Shown: positions 1 through 7,975, numbered from the stretch's first letter. The stretch is 64,000 bases of DNA from Phenylobacterium sp. (GCF_013911965.1 NZ_JACESE010000003.1:1-64000); one strand, 5' to 3'. Translations and numbers: made by a program. The notes: generated from the letters alone by a model not told the origin.

Positions 1-23
1 TCCGAAAACCTCTTACGCTTCAT
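1..23 (-). CDS. IS3-family transposase OrfA, first codons only
   Basis: Seven complete codons are visible on the minus strand and read MKRKRFS, cut by the window edge. IS407-group OrfA proteins (helix-turn-helix DNA-binding half of the transposase) typically begin MKRKRFxEEQI, which fits. Too little is visible to say whether the transposase is intact. Confidence 0.6.
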
Positions 24-90
24 TCTCGTCCGTCCTTCCATCAGGGCCGGACTCTAATCGAGTGTGGAGGAAAATCAGGGGGTCAGGTCA
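1..90 (-). mobile_element. IS3-family insertion sequence, one end (truncated by window edge)
   Basis: On the minus strand this reads from a TGACCTGACCCCC-type terminus at position 90, through a short leader, into the start of an OrfA at position 23. Terminus and leader look like the IS407 group of IS3 elements as I know them. The rest of the element, including the OrfB integrase and the other end, lies outside the window, so target duplications cannot be checked. It sits about 45 bases beyond the relaxase stop codon, in the place where conjugation-coupling (traG/virD4) genes usually follow in this element family. Confidence 0.7.
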
Positions 91-135
91 AGCTGACTTG
101 CAGGACGTGGCGACCGTGATGGAAGTCGCATGAAC

Positions 136-2190
136 TTACAATCCTAGCCCCCGCTGCCGTCCCAACTGCCACGACACCGATCCGCCCTGCACGACGCCCG
201 CAACCTCGCGGCCGAGCTGGCGGTCGATGACGGGTCGCCACGGGACCAGGGTGAACTCATGGGATTTCTCCACCACGGCGAACTTGCCGCTCGATAGCTG
301 CACGGTGCCGGTGAACTTGCCGCTGATGTTCTCGCCATCCGTGACGGCACGGAACGGCAGCCCTTTGCTTTCCGCCATCTCCGCGCCGACGCGCGCAACC
401 TCGCGCTCGCGCAGGGTGGCGAGAAGGCTGCGCCGGTAGAAGATGCGGCCATTCCGCGCTCGGCTGGCGTCGCCCTGTTCGATGTGATGCTCGCGGCGCT
501 GGTCCATCGCCTCGCGCACCTGCTGGCCGAAGCCAGCGGGGGCAAGGTCGGCGACTTCGCCGTGGATCAGCCGCCGGTCCAGCCAGGTCGCGCCGTCCGA
601 TCCGATCTGCCTGTCCAGATCGACCGGGGAAAGGACGCGAACGCTGGCCTGCCGGTCGCGGCCGGCGTCGTATTCGGCCGCACGGCTGACCAGATCATCG
701 GGGATGCGCCATTGGTCGGCGTCGATCCGCTCGACGATCCCGGCCCGGCGCAATGCCTCCAGCCGGCGCACATGAGCATCGATATAGCCTTCATAGTCGC
801 CGCCGGGAACGCGGCCCTCGAACTTCGCCTGCTCCAGATGACGGCTCGGCCGATAGATGCCGTCCTCTGCGATGGCGGTGATGGTGCGGTCGGACGGCCG
901 GGCTGCCGCCTCGGCCGGGCCGATCTGGACGACGCTACCGATGTGGGCTTCGTCCAGCCGCTCGGGCGCGACGCCGGCAATGTGGTGCGTGCGCCCGTCG
1001 ATCCCGTCCACCACAACGGTCAGGTTCTCGCCCAGCTCGTCGGACAGGTGCTTGTCCAAGACGCGGCCGACGATGGGCGTCTCAGATGCTCCGTCATGGA
1101 TTTGGAAGCTCATGGGATCGCGTTCGCCGCCCTGCGGGCCGAGTGCCTTCTGCATAGTGCGGATAATGTCGCCGCGCTCGCCAAGCTCGCGCAGGGCTGG
1201 TTCCATGTCTTTGCTCAATTCCCAAACGCCGGGTGCGTGCTCTGTCGCCAGCCCCATCTTCTCCAGCTTCGTAAGACGGCGCAGGCGTAGGGTGCGCTCG
1301 AACTGGCGGCGCGGCGCTGCCGGTTCATGGCGCAGATCGAGGAAACGGGCATCGGCTTCCTCGGTCATGGCGCGGTCGATGCGCGTGAAACGATCTTGGT
1401 CGATTTCGGCGGACAGCTTGCGGGTCTGCTCGATCTCGGTCACGGGACCGAGTTCCAGACTGGCAAGCTCGCTGGCGCGCTCGCGCAGGCCGGCGGAAAG
1501 GTAATCGCCGTTGATGACTAGATCCCCGCCGGTATCGTCGCGGCCGTTCACGATGACATGCACATGGGGATGGCCGGTGTTGTAGTGATTGACGGCTACC
1601 CAATCGAGTTTCGTGCCGAGGTCGGCTTCCACCTGTTTCATCAGGTCGCGGGTATAGCTTGTCAGGTCCGATAGCTCCGCGCCGTCCTCCGGCGAGACGA
1701 TGAACCTGAACTGATGGCGGTCGTCCTTGCCGCGATCAAGGAAGGCGTCGCCATCGGCGCGGTCCTCGGTCGCCGAATAGAGCTGGCCGCGCTCGCCGTC
1801 GCGCGATGTTCCGTCACGCTGGACATAGCGCAGATGCGCGCGGGCACGGCCGCCCTTCCATGCGGCCCGGACGCTGCGCTGTTTGACGATCACGCGGCGA
1901 CTGCCCGGCTGGCGATGATGCCAATGGCCGGAGATATTGCGGGCGCGCACGAAGCTCGCGCCCCGGCCGCGCTTCACGCCCTTACCGCTGGCGACCACGG
2001 CACGGGAACGGCCCGGCGATGACGGGCGGGCGGATGACGGCATGGAAGGATCGCGGGAGGCTGCCGCCTGATGCTGCCGGGTGATCTTCTTGACCTGCGT
2101 GAAAAAGCTCTTGGTCTTGCCAGCCTTCGGCGTGTCGGAACGGATGCGGCCGGGCTTCGGCCGGAAGCGGTTTTCGTCGTCGGCGCTCAA
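136..2190 (-). CDS. VirD2-type relaxase/mobilization nuclease with DUF3363
   Basis: Conjugative relaxase (684 aa) expected to nick oriT and pilot the transferred strand. The metal-binding HxH motif is clear as HPHVH at residues 207-211, with a further His at 202 (NHYNTGHPHVH). The N-terminal 100 residues are basic and low-complexity, as in this family, and the region after about residue 290 corresponds to DUF3363. Length is normal for the alphaproteobacterial ICE relaxase, so the gene appears intact. It is transcribed away from the TraF/RepA block. An IS3 element lies just past its stop codon, where traG would be expected. The 313-base gap upstream of its start is a candidate oriT. The catalytic tyrosine was not assigned with certainty. 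Confidence 0.88.
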   Translation of the reverse strand: MSADDENRFRPKPGRIRSDTPKAGKTKSFFTQVKKITRQHQAAASRDPSMPSSARPSSPGRSRAVVASGKGVKRGRGASFVRARNISGHWHHRQPGSRRVIVKQRSVRAAWKGGRARAHLRYVQRDGTSRDGERGQLYSATEDRADGDAFLDRGKDDRHQFRFIVSPEDGAELSDLTSYTRDLMKQVEADLGTKLDWVAVNHYNTGHPHVHVIVNGRDDTGGDLVINGDYLSAGLRERASELASLELGPVTEIEQTRKLSAEIDQDRFTRIDRAMTEEADARFLDLRHEPAAPRRQFERTLRLRRLTKLEKMGLATEHAPGVWELSKDMEPALRELGERGDIIRTMQKALGPQGGERDPMSFQIHDGASETPIVGRVLDKHLSDELGENLTVVVDGIDGRTHHIAGVAPERLDEAHIGSVVQIGPAEAAARPSDRTITAIAEDGIYRPSRHLEQAKFEGRVPGGDYEGYIDAHVRRLEALRRAGIVERIDADQWRIPDDLVSRAAEYDAGRDRQASVRVLSPVDLDRQIGSDGATWLDRRLIHGEVADLAPAGFGQQVREAMDQRREHHIEQGDASRARNGRIFYRRSLLATLREREVARVGAEMAESKGLPFRAVTDGENISGKFTGTVQLSSGKFAVVEKSHEFTLVPWRPVIDRQLGREVAGVVQGGSVSWQLGRQRGLGL

Positions 2191-2236
2191 GGGCGCGACT
2201 CCGGCCCAAAACGCCGGAAAACGGCCGATCTGCGCC

Positions 2237-2379
2237 TATGGTGCCGCTCGAAACCCTGCAAAACCAAGACTTTGCGCGAAATCGCGGCACGCGGCCCCTC
2301 AAAACTATGGTGCCGGAACCGGCGACCTAACCAGTGTGCAGACAACAATAATTTCCAGAAGCGGCCCGATATGGTGCCG
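2237..2379. repeat. Three direct copies of TATGGTGCCG; candidate oriT/relaxosome region
   Basis: The 313-base gene-free stretch 2191-2503 lies between the relaxase start and the lytic transglycosylase stop. It contains three exact copies of the 10-mer TATGGTGCCG at 2237-2246, 2306-2315 and 2370-2379, all in the same orientation and 69 and 64 bases apart. Between them the sequence is locally AT-rich. Position next to a relaxase gene and evenly spaced direct repeats fit a protein-binding region such as oriT or the relaxase promoter. No nick site was identified. Confidence 0.45.
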
Positions 2380-2503
2380 CCTTCTTTAATCTTGCCCTCC
2401 GCCCTTTCTTCCTTCTCTGCCTTTCCTGCCGGGAATCCAGTCGGGCGCAAACCGGCCTGACTGGACACCGCAATGAGCACCGCCGAGCGCGGAAACACCG
2501 CCC

Positions 2504-3391
2504 TCATGGCGTTCCTCCGTCGCTCGCGCGGACCACGAAAATGCTGCCGTCCTGCTGCTCTGCATCGACAGAATCGCGCATCGAAACGGTCGTGCGGGCG
2601 TCGCCGGAGCGCATGACGAACAACGCTGCCTCGCGCCAATCGGGCGGTGGTGGCGGTGCCGATGACGGCGGTTGGGTCGCAGCTGCGCCGCCGAGAACGG
2701 GCACCAGCGCGGCGACATAGGCCCGCGTCTCGGCCGGCAGAGTGCGGCCGGTCGCAAGGTAGTCGTCATAGCGGCCGGGACCGGCATTGTAGGCCGCCAG
2801 CATCGCCGCGACATTGCCGTAGCGGTCGAACATTTCGCGCAGGTAGGCCGTGCCTGCGAGGATGTTGTCGCGCGGGTCATAGGGATCACGGCCGAGGCCA
2901 TGGCGGACGCGCAGGCCCGCCCATGTGTCGGGCATCACCTGCATCAATCCCATCGCCCCGGCCGACGAAATCGCGCGCACATCGCCCGCGCTCTCGGCGC
3001 GCAGCACGGCGCGAATCCAGTGCTCTGGGATGCCGAAACGCTGCGACGCCTCGGCGACGTGCGCCGCATAGGGATGGGCGGCAGCCGGGCGCTCAACCGA
3101 CGCGGATTGCGCGACAGCGACGCCCGATCCCGCGCAGGCGAAAAGCGCGCCGGCCAGTATCAGGACGGCATAATGCCATGCAGTCCTGTCTCCGCTTCGA
3201 CACCAGCCTGCCAGCGTGCTCGCTGCGGTCAAGGGCAAGGCGCAAGCGCCGGCCGATGGCCGCCCCTGACCTTCGCTGTGCGCGCCGGCCGTCCGGTGGC
3301 CGAGCGGAACGAAGGGATGAGACGGCTTTTCCGCGAACAAAGGGATGACGATCTTGGACCGGATGGCGGGCCGGACGCGCGCGGCCGTCAT
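2504..3391 (-). CDS. Lytic transglycosylase (conjugation-associated, VirB1-like)
   Basis: Peptidoglycan-cleaving SLT-family enzyme that would open the cell wall for the mating channel. The catalytic glutamate is E133 in RAES, followed by SSAGAMGLMQVMP and later AAYNAGPG, the standard SLT motifs. A hydrophobic segment ending AVAQS (residues about 72-95) looks like a signal peptide, so the mature protein is periplasmic. The given start overlaps the DUF736 stop in an ATGA, which supports translational coupling. However, about 70 residues precede the signal peptide, and a start nearer to it cannot be excluded. The C-terminal part after residue 230 is proline-rich and family-specific. Confidence 0.88.
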   Translation of the reverse strand: MTAARVRPAIRSKIVIPLFAEKPSHPFVPLGHRTAGAHSEGQGRPSAGACALPLTAASTLAGWCRSGDRTAWHYAVLILAGALFACAGSGVAVAQSASVERPAAAHPYAAHVAEASQRFGIPEHWIRAVLRAESAGDVRAISSAGAMGLMQVMPDTWAGLRVRHGLGRDPYDPRDNILAGTAYLREMFDRYGNVAAMLAAYNAGPGRYDDYLATGRTLPAETRAYVAALVPVLGGAAATQPPSSAPPPPPDWREAALFVMRSGDARTTVSMRDSVDAEQQDGSIFVVRASDGGTP

Positions 3392-3723
3392 TCCTCATCC
3401 TCGATCTTCCGGGCGTGCTTCCAACGCAGGGTCCAGACCGAAGGATCGTCGTTGGACTGGAACAGTTTGGCGCGGATCGGGAACGGGAAGATTGGTCCCT
3501 CCAATCGCATCGAAACGAACTCGCCAGCGTTCTCGCTGGAGTCTTTCCATGCGGGTCCGGCGTCCGGGCCGTCCTCGCTATCGAGGCGCACGCGATAGTC
3601 GGGGGCGTTTTTCACGTCGCTCGGTTTGGCCGGGACGATGAACAGCTTTTCGTGGAGGCCGAACGAATGAAGCTCTCCCGCATAGCCGGTTTCGGTGCGC
3701 GTGAAGGTGCCTATTTCTGCCAT
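3388..3723 (-). CDS. DUF736 family protein
   Basis: Small protein (111 aa) starting MAEIGTFTRT, typical of the DUF736 family found almost only on alphaproteobacterial conjugative elements. The start at 3723 is chosen because an AGGAG lies just upstream at normal spacing; a longer in-frame extension to 3804 lacks this. Biochemical function is unknown to me. It is co-transcribed with TraF/DUF2840 upstream, and its TGA overlaps the ATG of the lytic transglycosylase. Confidence 0.85.
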   Translation of the reverse strand: MAEIGTFTRTETGYAGELHSFGLHEKLFIVPAKPSDVKNAPDYRVRLDSEDGPDAGPAWKDSSENAGEFVSMRLEGPIFPFPIRAKLFQSNDDPSVWTLRWKHARKIEDEE

Positions 3724-3757
3724 GGAAATCTCCTGCGGTTGGTTCTCGGGGGGAATT

Positions 3758-4303
3758 TCAGTGCGTCGGCGCGCGCCACTCGTAGCGGCCGACGCCTTCC
3801 TCATCGGTCCAGAGCGGGACCGCTCGGCCGATGACGGAAACTGCGGGGATGGGTCCGAAATACCGGCCGTCGAGGCTGTCGCGGACTTCCCAATTCATGA
3901 GGAAAAGCTGGTCGTCGCCGATGACGCGGCAGCCCTGCCAGACGGGCAGATCGCGGCCGAGGCTGTCACGCTCCAGCGCCTCGCCCATCTCGATCCCGTC
4001 CACCGTGATCGTGCGGCCGGTGCGGCAAACCCGCTGTCCAGGCAGGCCCAAGACGCGCTTCAACAGCGGGACGCCGCGCGCGATATAGCCGCGCTCGACC
4101 ATGAAGGCGGCCAGCGGTTCGGGCGGCATGATGGCGACAAGCTCGGGCACGTCGATCCGGTCGGCCGGCTCGACCGTATAGAAGCCGATGGGCGCGCTGG
4201 CCGTCGCGTTCCAGATCAGTTTCGCGGGCCAATCGACGGCGCTGGCAGCGGCGATGCCGATGATGGCGAGCGCCGTCACCGTAAGGATGCGGCGGCGCGT
4301 CAC
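3758..4303 (-). CDS. S26-family signal peptidase, TraF-like
   Basis: Membrane-anchored serine peptidase related to conjugative TraF, which matures or cyclises pilin. A single N-terminal membrane segment (ILTVTALAIIGIAAASAV) is followed by SAPIGFY, containing the probable catalytic Ser (family motif S-x-P-x-G-x-Y). GVPLLKRVLGLPGQ carries the catalytic Lys. The GTG start at 4303 overlaps the DUF2840 stop (GTGA) and puts the membrane segment at the N-terminus as expected; 181 aa is the normal length. A longer in-frame reading to 4615 is only overlap with DUF2840. Confidence 0.87.
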   Translation of the reverse strand: MTRRRILTVTALAIIGIAAASAVDWPAKLIWNATASAPIGFYTVEPADRIDVPELVAIMPPEPLAAFMVERGYIARGVPLLKRVLGLPGQRVCRTGRTITVDGIEMGEALERDSLGRDLPVWQGCRVIGDDQLFLMNWEVRDSLDGRYFGPIPAVSVIGRAVPLWTDEEGVGRYEWRAPTH

Positions 4304-4818
4304 GGGTCGATCCTGCGGCGGTGAAGCCAAGCGGCATGGCGCTCGGGCGTGTAGGCGTGCGGTTCCAGATTGGCGGTCAAACGGTTGTGGACGTGCCGCC
4401 AATGCTCCGGCGCGGCGTCGGCCGGATCGAGGCCGAGCGATTCCACGGCGTCGATGGCGGCAAGCGCGCGCTGCACCTTGGGCCAGCCGTCGAGGCGCAA
4501 CAGGATTTCGCCGCCGGGGCGCACGAACGGCAATGTCTGGAACGGCTCGCCCCGGCCGATGGCGCGCACAATGTCGATGCGCGAAACGACGGTGCCATGG
4601 TCGCCCTTCGCCCATCGCACGAAGGCAAAGACGCTGCCCGGCGCGAAGCCGACGACGCTGCGGCGGCGGTCGATGATCTGTTCATAGCTCTTGCGGCCGA
4701 ACCGTATCCAGTGCTCGACCTTGCGCTTGTTGAAGGTCAGCTCGACCAATGTTGTGAAGGGCGCAGGCCCGTCCGGCAGCGGACGGCCGTGCGCGCTGTG
4801 GTGGGCGCGGCGGGTCAT
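4300..4818 (-). CDS. DUF2840 family protein
   Basis: A 172-aa soluble protein of the DUF2840 family, a marker of the same ICE backbone as DUF736 and TraF. Recognisable conserved stretches are RFGRKSYEQIIDRRRSV near the N-terminus and HNRLTANLEPHAYTPERH near the C-terminus. Function is not established. Its ATG overlaps the RepA stop (ATGA) and its own stop overlaps the TraF GTG, so RepA, DUF2840, TraF, DUF736 and the transglycosylase form one coupled minus-strand operon. Confidence 0.82.
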   Translation of the reverse strand: MTRRAHHSAHGRPLPDGPAPFTTLVELTFNKRKVEHWIRFGRKSYEQIIDRRRSVVGFAPGSVFAFVRWAKGDHGTVVSRIDIVRAIGRGEPFQTLPFVRPGGEILLRLDGWPKVQRALAAIDAVESLGLDPADAAPEHWRHVHNRLTANLEPHAYTPERHAAWLHRRRIDP

Positions 4819-5957
4819 TGTTCATCTCCGGGGATGTGCTGGGGGCTGTGCGGGCACGGGGCGGCATTCGCGGCGGCTGTCATGGCTCGCCCCTTTGGGC
4901 AGGAACCGGCACCACGCTTCGCCTGCGCGCGCGTCAAAGAAAAAGAGTTAGATTCTCTGTTAGATAAGTTAGCGGTCGGATTCCGCGTTTCAGGCCAAAG
5001 TGTTAGCTGCGGTTCGTGCGCCTGATCTGCCGATAGTGGTGCGCCTGATGTGCCGATACCCCGTGCGCCTGATCTGCCGATGGCATTAACAGGGTTATCA
5101 ACAGTGCCTGTTGACAGCTTTTCGGGGCGGATGCGCAGCAGCTCGCGGCCGTCTTCCCGCTCGATCCGGAGCCGATAGCCGGGGAGTGGCTGGCGGGCCG
5201 CGATGCGGCGCAGGTCGAGCGCGAAGTCGGACGGCCGCGCCGCGCTGCCGGATTTCTGATGAAGGTGCGCGACCTCGAAAATCCAGCCGTGGCGCTGGTG
5301 GCCGGCGTGCTTTCTGGCGACGCGGTAAAGCCATCGCTCGATGCCGCCAGTCAGCCGGAAGTAGGCTGGGTCGATGGTTAGGACCAACGAACGGTCGATG
5401 ACGCTGTTGTAGAACCATTCGGGCAGGACGAACTCCATGCCCTCGACGCGGCCGGCGCGCGTTGTCATTTCCTCCCACTCGTTGATCCATGAGAATTGCC
5501 GGCGACGCCAATGCGGGCCGTTGCGGATGGTGGTGGCGATGACGGTCGATTGCAGCCGCGCCAGCGCGGCTTTCAGAAGCCGGTATTGATGATTGCCGGT
5601 CGGCCGCCCGATGGCGCGCAACAGATGGTAAGGCGTAAACCGGACAAAGCGCGAAGTGGTGAGGCCGTTGTTCTCGGCCGCAACGATCTGCGAGGCCGCC
5701 CATATCAGCACATCGGCGTCCCATATGGTCGCCATGCCGTGCTCGGGCATCCCGAACACCTGCACCTCTATGTCGGCGGCCTTGTAGAGAATCGGCTTGT
5801 TGCGCGGGGTCTTCGCCAGCGAGAAAAACGGCCGTTCCATCAAGTCGCGCTGGTCGCGCGGCGGCGCGTCGCCCGTTGCGACCACGAAGGGGTCTAGGCG
5901 GCTGCGCTCGCTGTCCTCGCCCGGCAATGCGCGGTCGTGATCGTCCTCGCGCAGCAT
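4815..5957 (-). CDS. repA: Replication initiator protein A (RepA/RPA family)
   Basis: Plasmid-type initiator (380 aa) of the replication initiator protein A family found on alphaproteobacterial plasmids and ICEs. It probably allows the excised element to replicate. The diagnostic core is PFFSLAKTPRNKPILY followed by IWDADVLIWAASQ and RFTPYHLLRAIGR. It begins directly after the stop codon of the AlpA-like gene. The C-terminal part (after about residue 290) is unlike the conserved core and is partly encoded by tandem 19-bp iterons, so this segment may be shaped by DNA function. In related elements a ParA gene usually follows; here RepA runs straight into DUF2840. Confidence 0.88.
   Translation of the reverse strand: MLREDDHDRALPGEDSERSRLDPFVVATGDAPPRDQRDLMERPFFSLAKTPRNKPILYKAADIEVQVFGMPEHGMATIWDADVLIWAASQIVAAENNGLTTSRFVRFTPYHLLRAIGRPTGNHQYRLLKAALARLQSTVIATTIRNGPHWRRRQFSWINEWEEMTTRAGRVEGMEFVLPEWFYNSVIDRSLVLTIDPAYFRLTGGIERWLYRVARKHAGHQRHGWIFEVAHLHQKSGSAARPSDFALDLRRIAARQPLPGYRLRIEREDGRELLRIRPEKLSTGTVDNPVNAIGRSGARGIGTSGAPLSADQAHEPQLTLWPETRNPTANLSNRESNSFSLTRAQAKRGAGSCPKGRAMTAAANAAPCPHSPQHIPGDEQ
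5016..5081. repeat. Three 19-bp iterons inside repA
   Basis: Three tandem copies of GTGCGCCTGATCTGCCGAT lie at 5016-5034, 5039-5057 (one mismatch, G for C at the twelfth base) and 5063-5081. The 23-24 base period is close to two helical turns. Such spacing is typical of initiator-binding iterons, so this is a candidate origin of replication lying within the C-terminal coding part of repA. Confidence 0.75.
5095..5103 (+). promoter_or_regulatory. DnaA-box-like 9-mer next to the iterons
   Basis: TTATCAACA differs by one base from the consensus DnaA box TTATCCACA and begins 14 bases after the last iteron. A lone near-match can arise by chance; its value comes from its place beside the iterons. 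Confidence 0.35.
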
Positions 5958-6227
5958 CTAGCAGTCGCCCCGTTCTTCGGGCGTGAGCGGACGCGCGGGA
6001 AATACGGTGCCGGCGGTTTTGTCGCGGGTGGATTTGCGCTCGCCGACCGCGCTCCAGTCTTCCAGATCGCGAACGGTGTAGAGGACACGGCCGCCGACCT
6101 TGCGATAGGTCGGCCCGGTCCCGTAGGTCCGATGTTTCTCAAGGGTTCTGATGGATATGCCGAGGAAGCGCGCGGCTTCCTTGGTGCGCAGCAGGCGCGG
6201 CGGCAGTCCCGCAAGCGGGTTGGGCAT
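5958..6227 (-). CDS. AlpA-like helix-turn-helix protein
   Basis: An 89-aa DNA-binding protein with one winged HTH of the HTH_17/MerR-like type (LLRTKEAARFLGISIRTLEKHRTYG, read in two halves: LLRTKEAARFLG and ISIRTLEKHRTYG, then GRVLYTVRDLEDW). Proteins of this type on integrative elements act as regulators or excision factors. The start is strongly supported by a near-perfect GGAGGTGAT ribosome site. The stop codon abuts the repA ATG with no gap, so it is the first gene of the replication/transfer operon and a likely regulator of it. Confidence 0.85.
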   Translation of the reverse strand: MPNPLAGLPPRLLRTKEAARFLGISIRTLEKHRTYGTGPTYRKVGGRVLYTVRDLEDWSAVGERKSTRDKTAGTVFPARPLTPEERGDC

Positions 6228-6692
6228 GGATCACCTCCAGTCGGGATTGGGCTGCCGGTGGCGGCAGCGGACTGTGGCGGACCATGGCGAGGGATCGGCG
6301 GCGCGTAGCGTGCCGCATTTGCGCCTATGCGCTGGCGGCACCCCCTCTCGGGGCGGTGCGCGGCCAATAGATGAGGGATTTCAGCGGCTCATCGCCTGTG
6401 GCGCTGAATAGGCGAAGACATTCCCACGCGGTTCGGCTAAGAATGACGGTGGAGCAGACGCGCTGCTCCGGGGCGTCGAAACCCCTCTGTTACCGGTTGG
6501 TGCCGGCCGTCACGGCACCACACTCCTTGACCTTATGGTCGGGGAGCCTGTGGCGTATACAACAGGCTTTCCGAGCTAAAGGCCATGGGGCCGTGTAACA
6601 GCGGTTTCGAACTCCCCGATCACCAAGAGTCAGAGAGAATCGTTTGCGGGGGCGTACCGCAGACAAAGTTCTCTCCGATACGGGGAATGACC
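6228..6692. other. 465-base intergenic region with three hairpins
   Basis: No convincing gene is seen. It contains three perfect 7-bp inverted repeats in about 120 bases: GGAGCAG/CTGCTCC (6451-6469, loop 5), GGTGCCG/CGGCACC (6499-6519, loop 7) and AGCCTGT/ACAGGCT (6545-6568, loop 10). It must carry the promoter of the minus-strand repA operon and of the plus-strand gene at 6693. The hairpins could be operators, a structured leader or an oriT-type structure. Confidence 0.5.
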
Positions 6693-6980
6693 ATGCGAAC
6701 ACCCGTCGAACTCGATCCCAATGTGGATGACGAAGCGCCGACAGGCGACACCATAACCGTCTATGACGAACGGCATTACGTCACCTATCTGCGCCTTCTC
6801 GATGCCAAGGCCGAGGATGCGGACTGGAAGGAAGTCGCTAGGATCGTGCTGCACCGCGATCCGGTGGTCGAGGAACTTCGGACGCGCCGTTGCTGGCAAA
6901 GTCATCTCGAACGCGCGCAATGGTTATCGCGTGAGGGCTATCGGAAGATTCTGGAGCAGGCGGCAGCCAACAGGGCGTGA
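6693..6980 (+). CDS. Small DUF2285-associated ICE protein
   Basis: A 95-aa protein with the pattern DERHYVTYLRLLDA, DWKEVARIVLHRDP and HLERAQWLSREGYRKIL. I recognise this as the short DUF2285-type protein carried by alphaproteobacterial ICEs, probably a DNA-binding regulator. The ATG at 6693 is chosen because GGGGA lies six bases upstream; an ATG two codons earlier is too close to it. The gene converges on the frameshifted DUF6499/DUF2285 gene with a 17-base gap. It is the only plus-strand gene of the element in this window. Confidence 0.7.
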   Translation: MRTPVELDPNVDDEAPTGDTITVYDERHYVTYLRLLDAKAEDADWKEVARIVLHRDPVVEELRTRRCWQSHLERAQWLSREGYRKILEQAAANRA

Positions 6981-6997
6981 GCGCAATGCCCACACAA

Positions 6998-7781
6998 TCA
7001 ACGCTTGCCGGGCTTGATCGGATAGTGGAGCAGAAGGCGATAGCCGCCGCGCATCATCTTGTTACCGTGCGCGACCAGGCGGCGGGACTTGTTCTTGCGC
7101 GGATCGTTCTCAAAGTCTTCCTTGGTGCCGCGAAAGCCGAGCAGGACTTCTGCGATGGTACGATAGCTCTCGCCATGCAGCCGGGCGTCGAGCGCGCGCA
7201 GGGACAGGATATGCCATTGCCGGAGTTGGGCGGGGACTGCCCGGAAATCGGGACCGGGCGCACGGCCGTTAAGGGACCGCCAGAACCGGCGGACAGCGTG
7301 AGCACGAAGCTCCAGAAAGGAATCCATCGGCAGGGTCACGGCATAGAAGGCAGCCGCGTCCGGCATCGCCTCGGGTAGCCAGAACTGGTGCGCGACGCCA
7401 TCCACATGCCAGATGCCGTGCCAGCCATCGGCAGCGCGGCGCAGGTCGAGGCCGTCGAGATGCGCCAACGTCAATATCGGTTCGGTGTCGTCGTCCTTGT
7501 GATCGACAGGCGACAACATCACGGCTTGCGGTTGAAGGCGGGGACTCCAGATCGGCGATTGCCGATCATGCGGCGCGTCGGGATCGCACGGGAAATCGCA
7601 AACCCCAGCGATGCGCGAACGCTTCAAGGGCGCGGGCAGCCGCCCCTCCGGTCGATGCGATGATCTGGCAGTCCCGACGATATTCGTCGTTGCGGCGCAA
7701 ATATTCCCAAGCGAAACCAGCGGCAGGGATGTGCTTTGTGTGCCCATATGCCGCCGGAGATCGCCAATCAATGCTGAGCAT
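6998..7781 (-). pseudogene. DUF6499/DUF2285 transcriptional regulator, frameshifted
   Basis: Two overlapping minus-strand frames make one gene. The first starts at the ATG at 7781 after a strong GGAGGTGA ribosome site and encodes the DUF6499 N-terminus (WRSPAAYGHT, GFAWEYLRRNDEYRRDC, HRWGLRFP) before a stop just beyond. The second continues from there (PCDPDAPHDRQSPIW) to the C-terminal DUF2285 part (LRALDARLHGESYRTIAEVLL, split as LRALDARLHGESY and RTIAEVLL). The switch falls near the GGGAAA run at 7590-7595 and needs a one-base shift. Either the gene is broken, or there is programmed frameshifting or a sequencing error. The family regulates ICE functions. Confidence 0.75.
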
Positions 7782-7849
7782 GGCGTCACCTCCCCAAGCC
7801 GGGATACTGGGCAGCGCCCGGCAAAGAGAGGTTCAAGGAACACGGGAAA

Positions 7850-7885
7850 GATAGAAGCCGCTCAAAGCAGATACCTTGAGCGGCT
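7850..7885 (-). terminator. Rho-independent terminator of ardA
   Basis: A perfect 10-bp stem, AGCCGCTCAA with TTGAGCGGCT (7856-7865 and 7876-7885), has a 10-base loop. In the minus direction it is followed by the U-rich stretch TTCTATCTTT. It lies 90 bases after the ardA stop codon. Confidence 0.7.
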
Positions 7886-7975
7886 AACCCGATCATTCTT
7901 TGGTGTTTTTAGCTTGGCAACAGCCGGTGCTTTGGAGCTGCCTGCCCGTATGAGCACGGACAGGCAGTCATGTAT

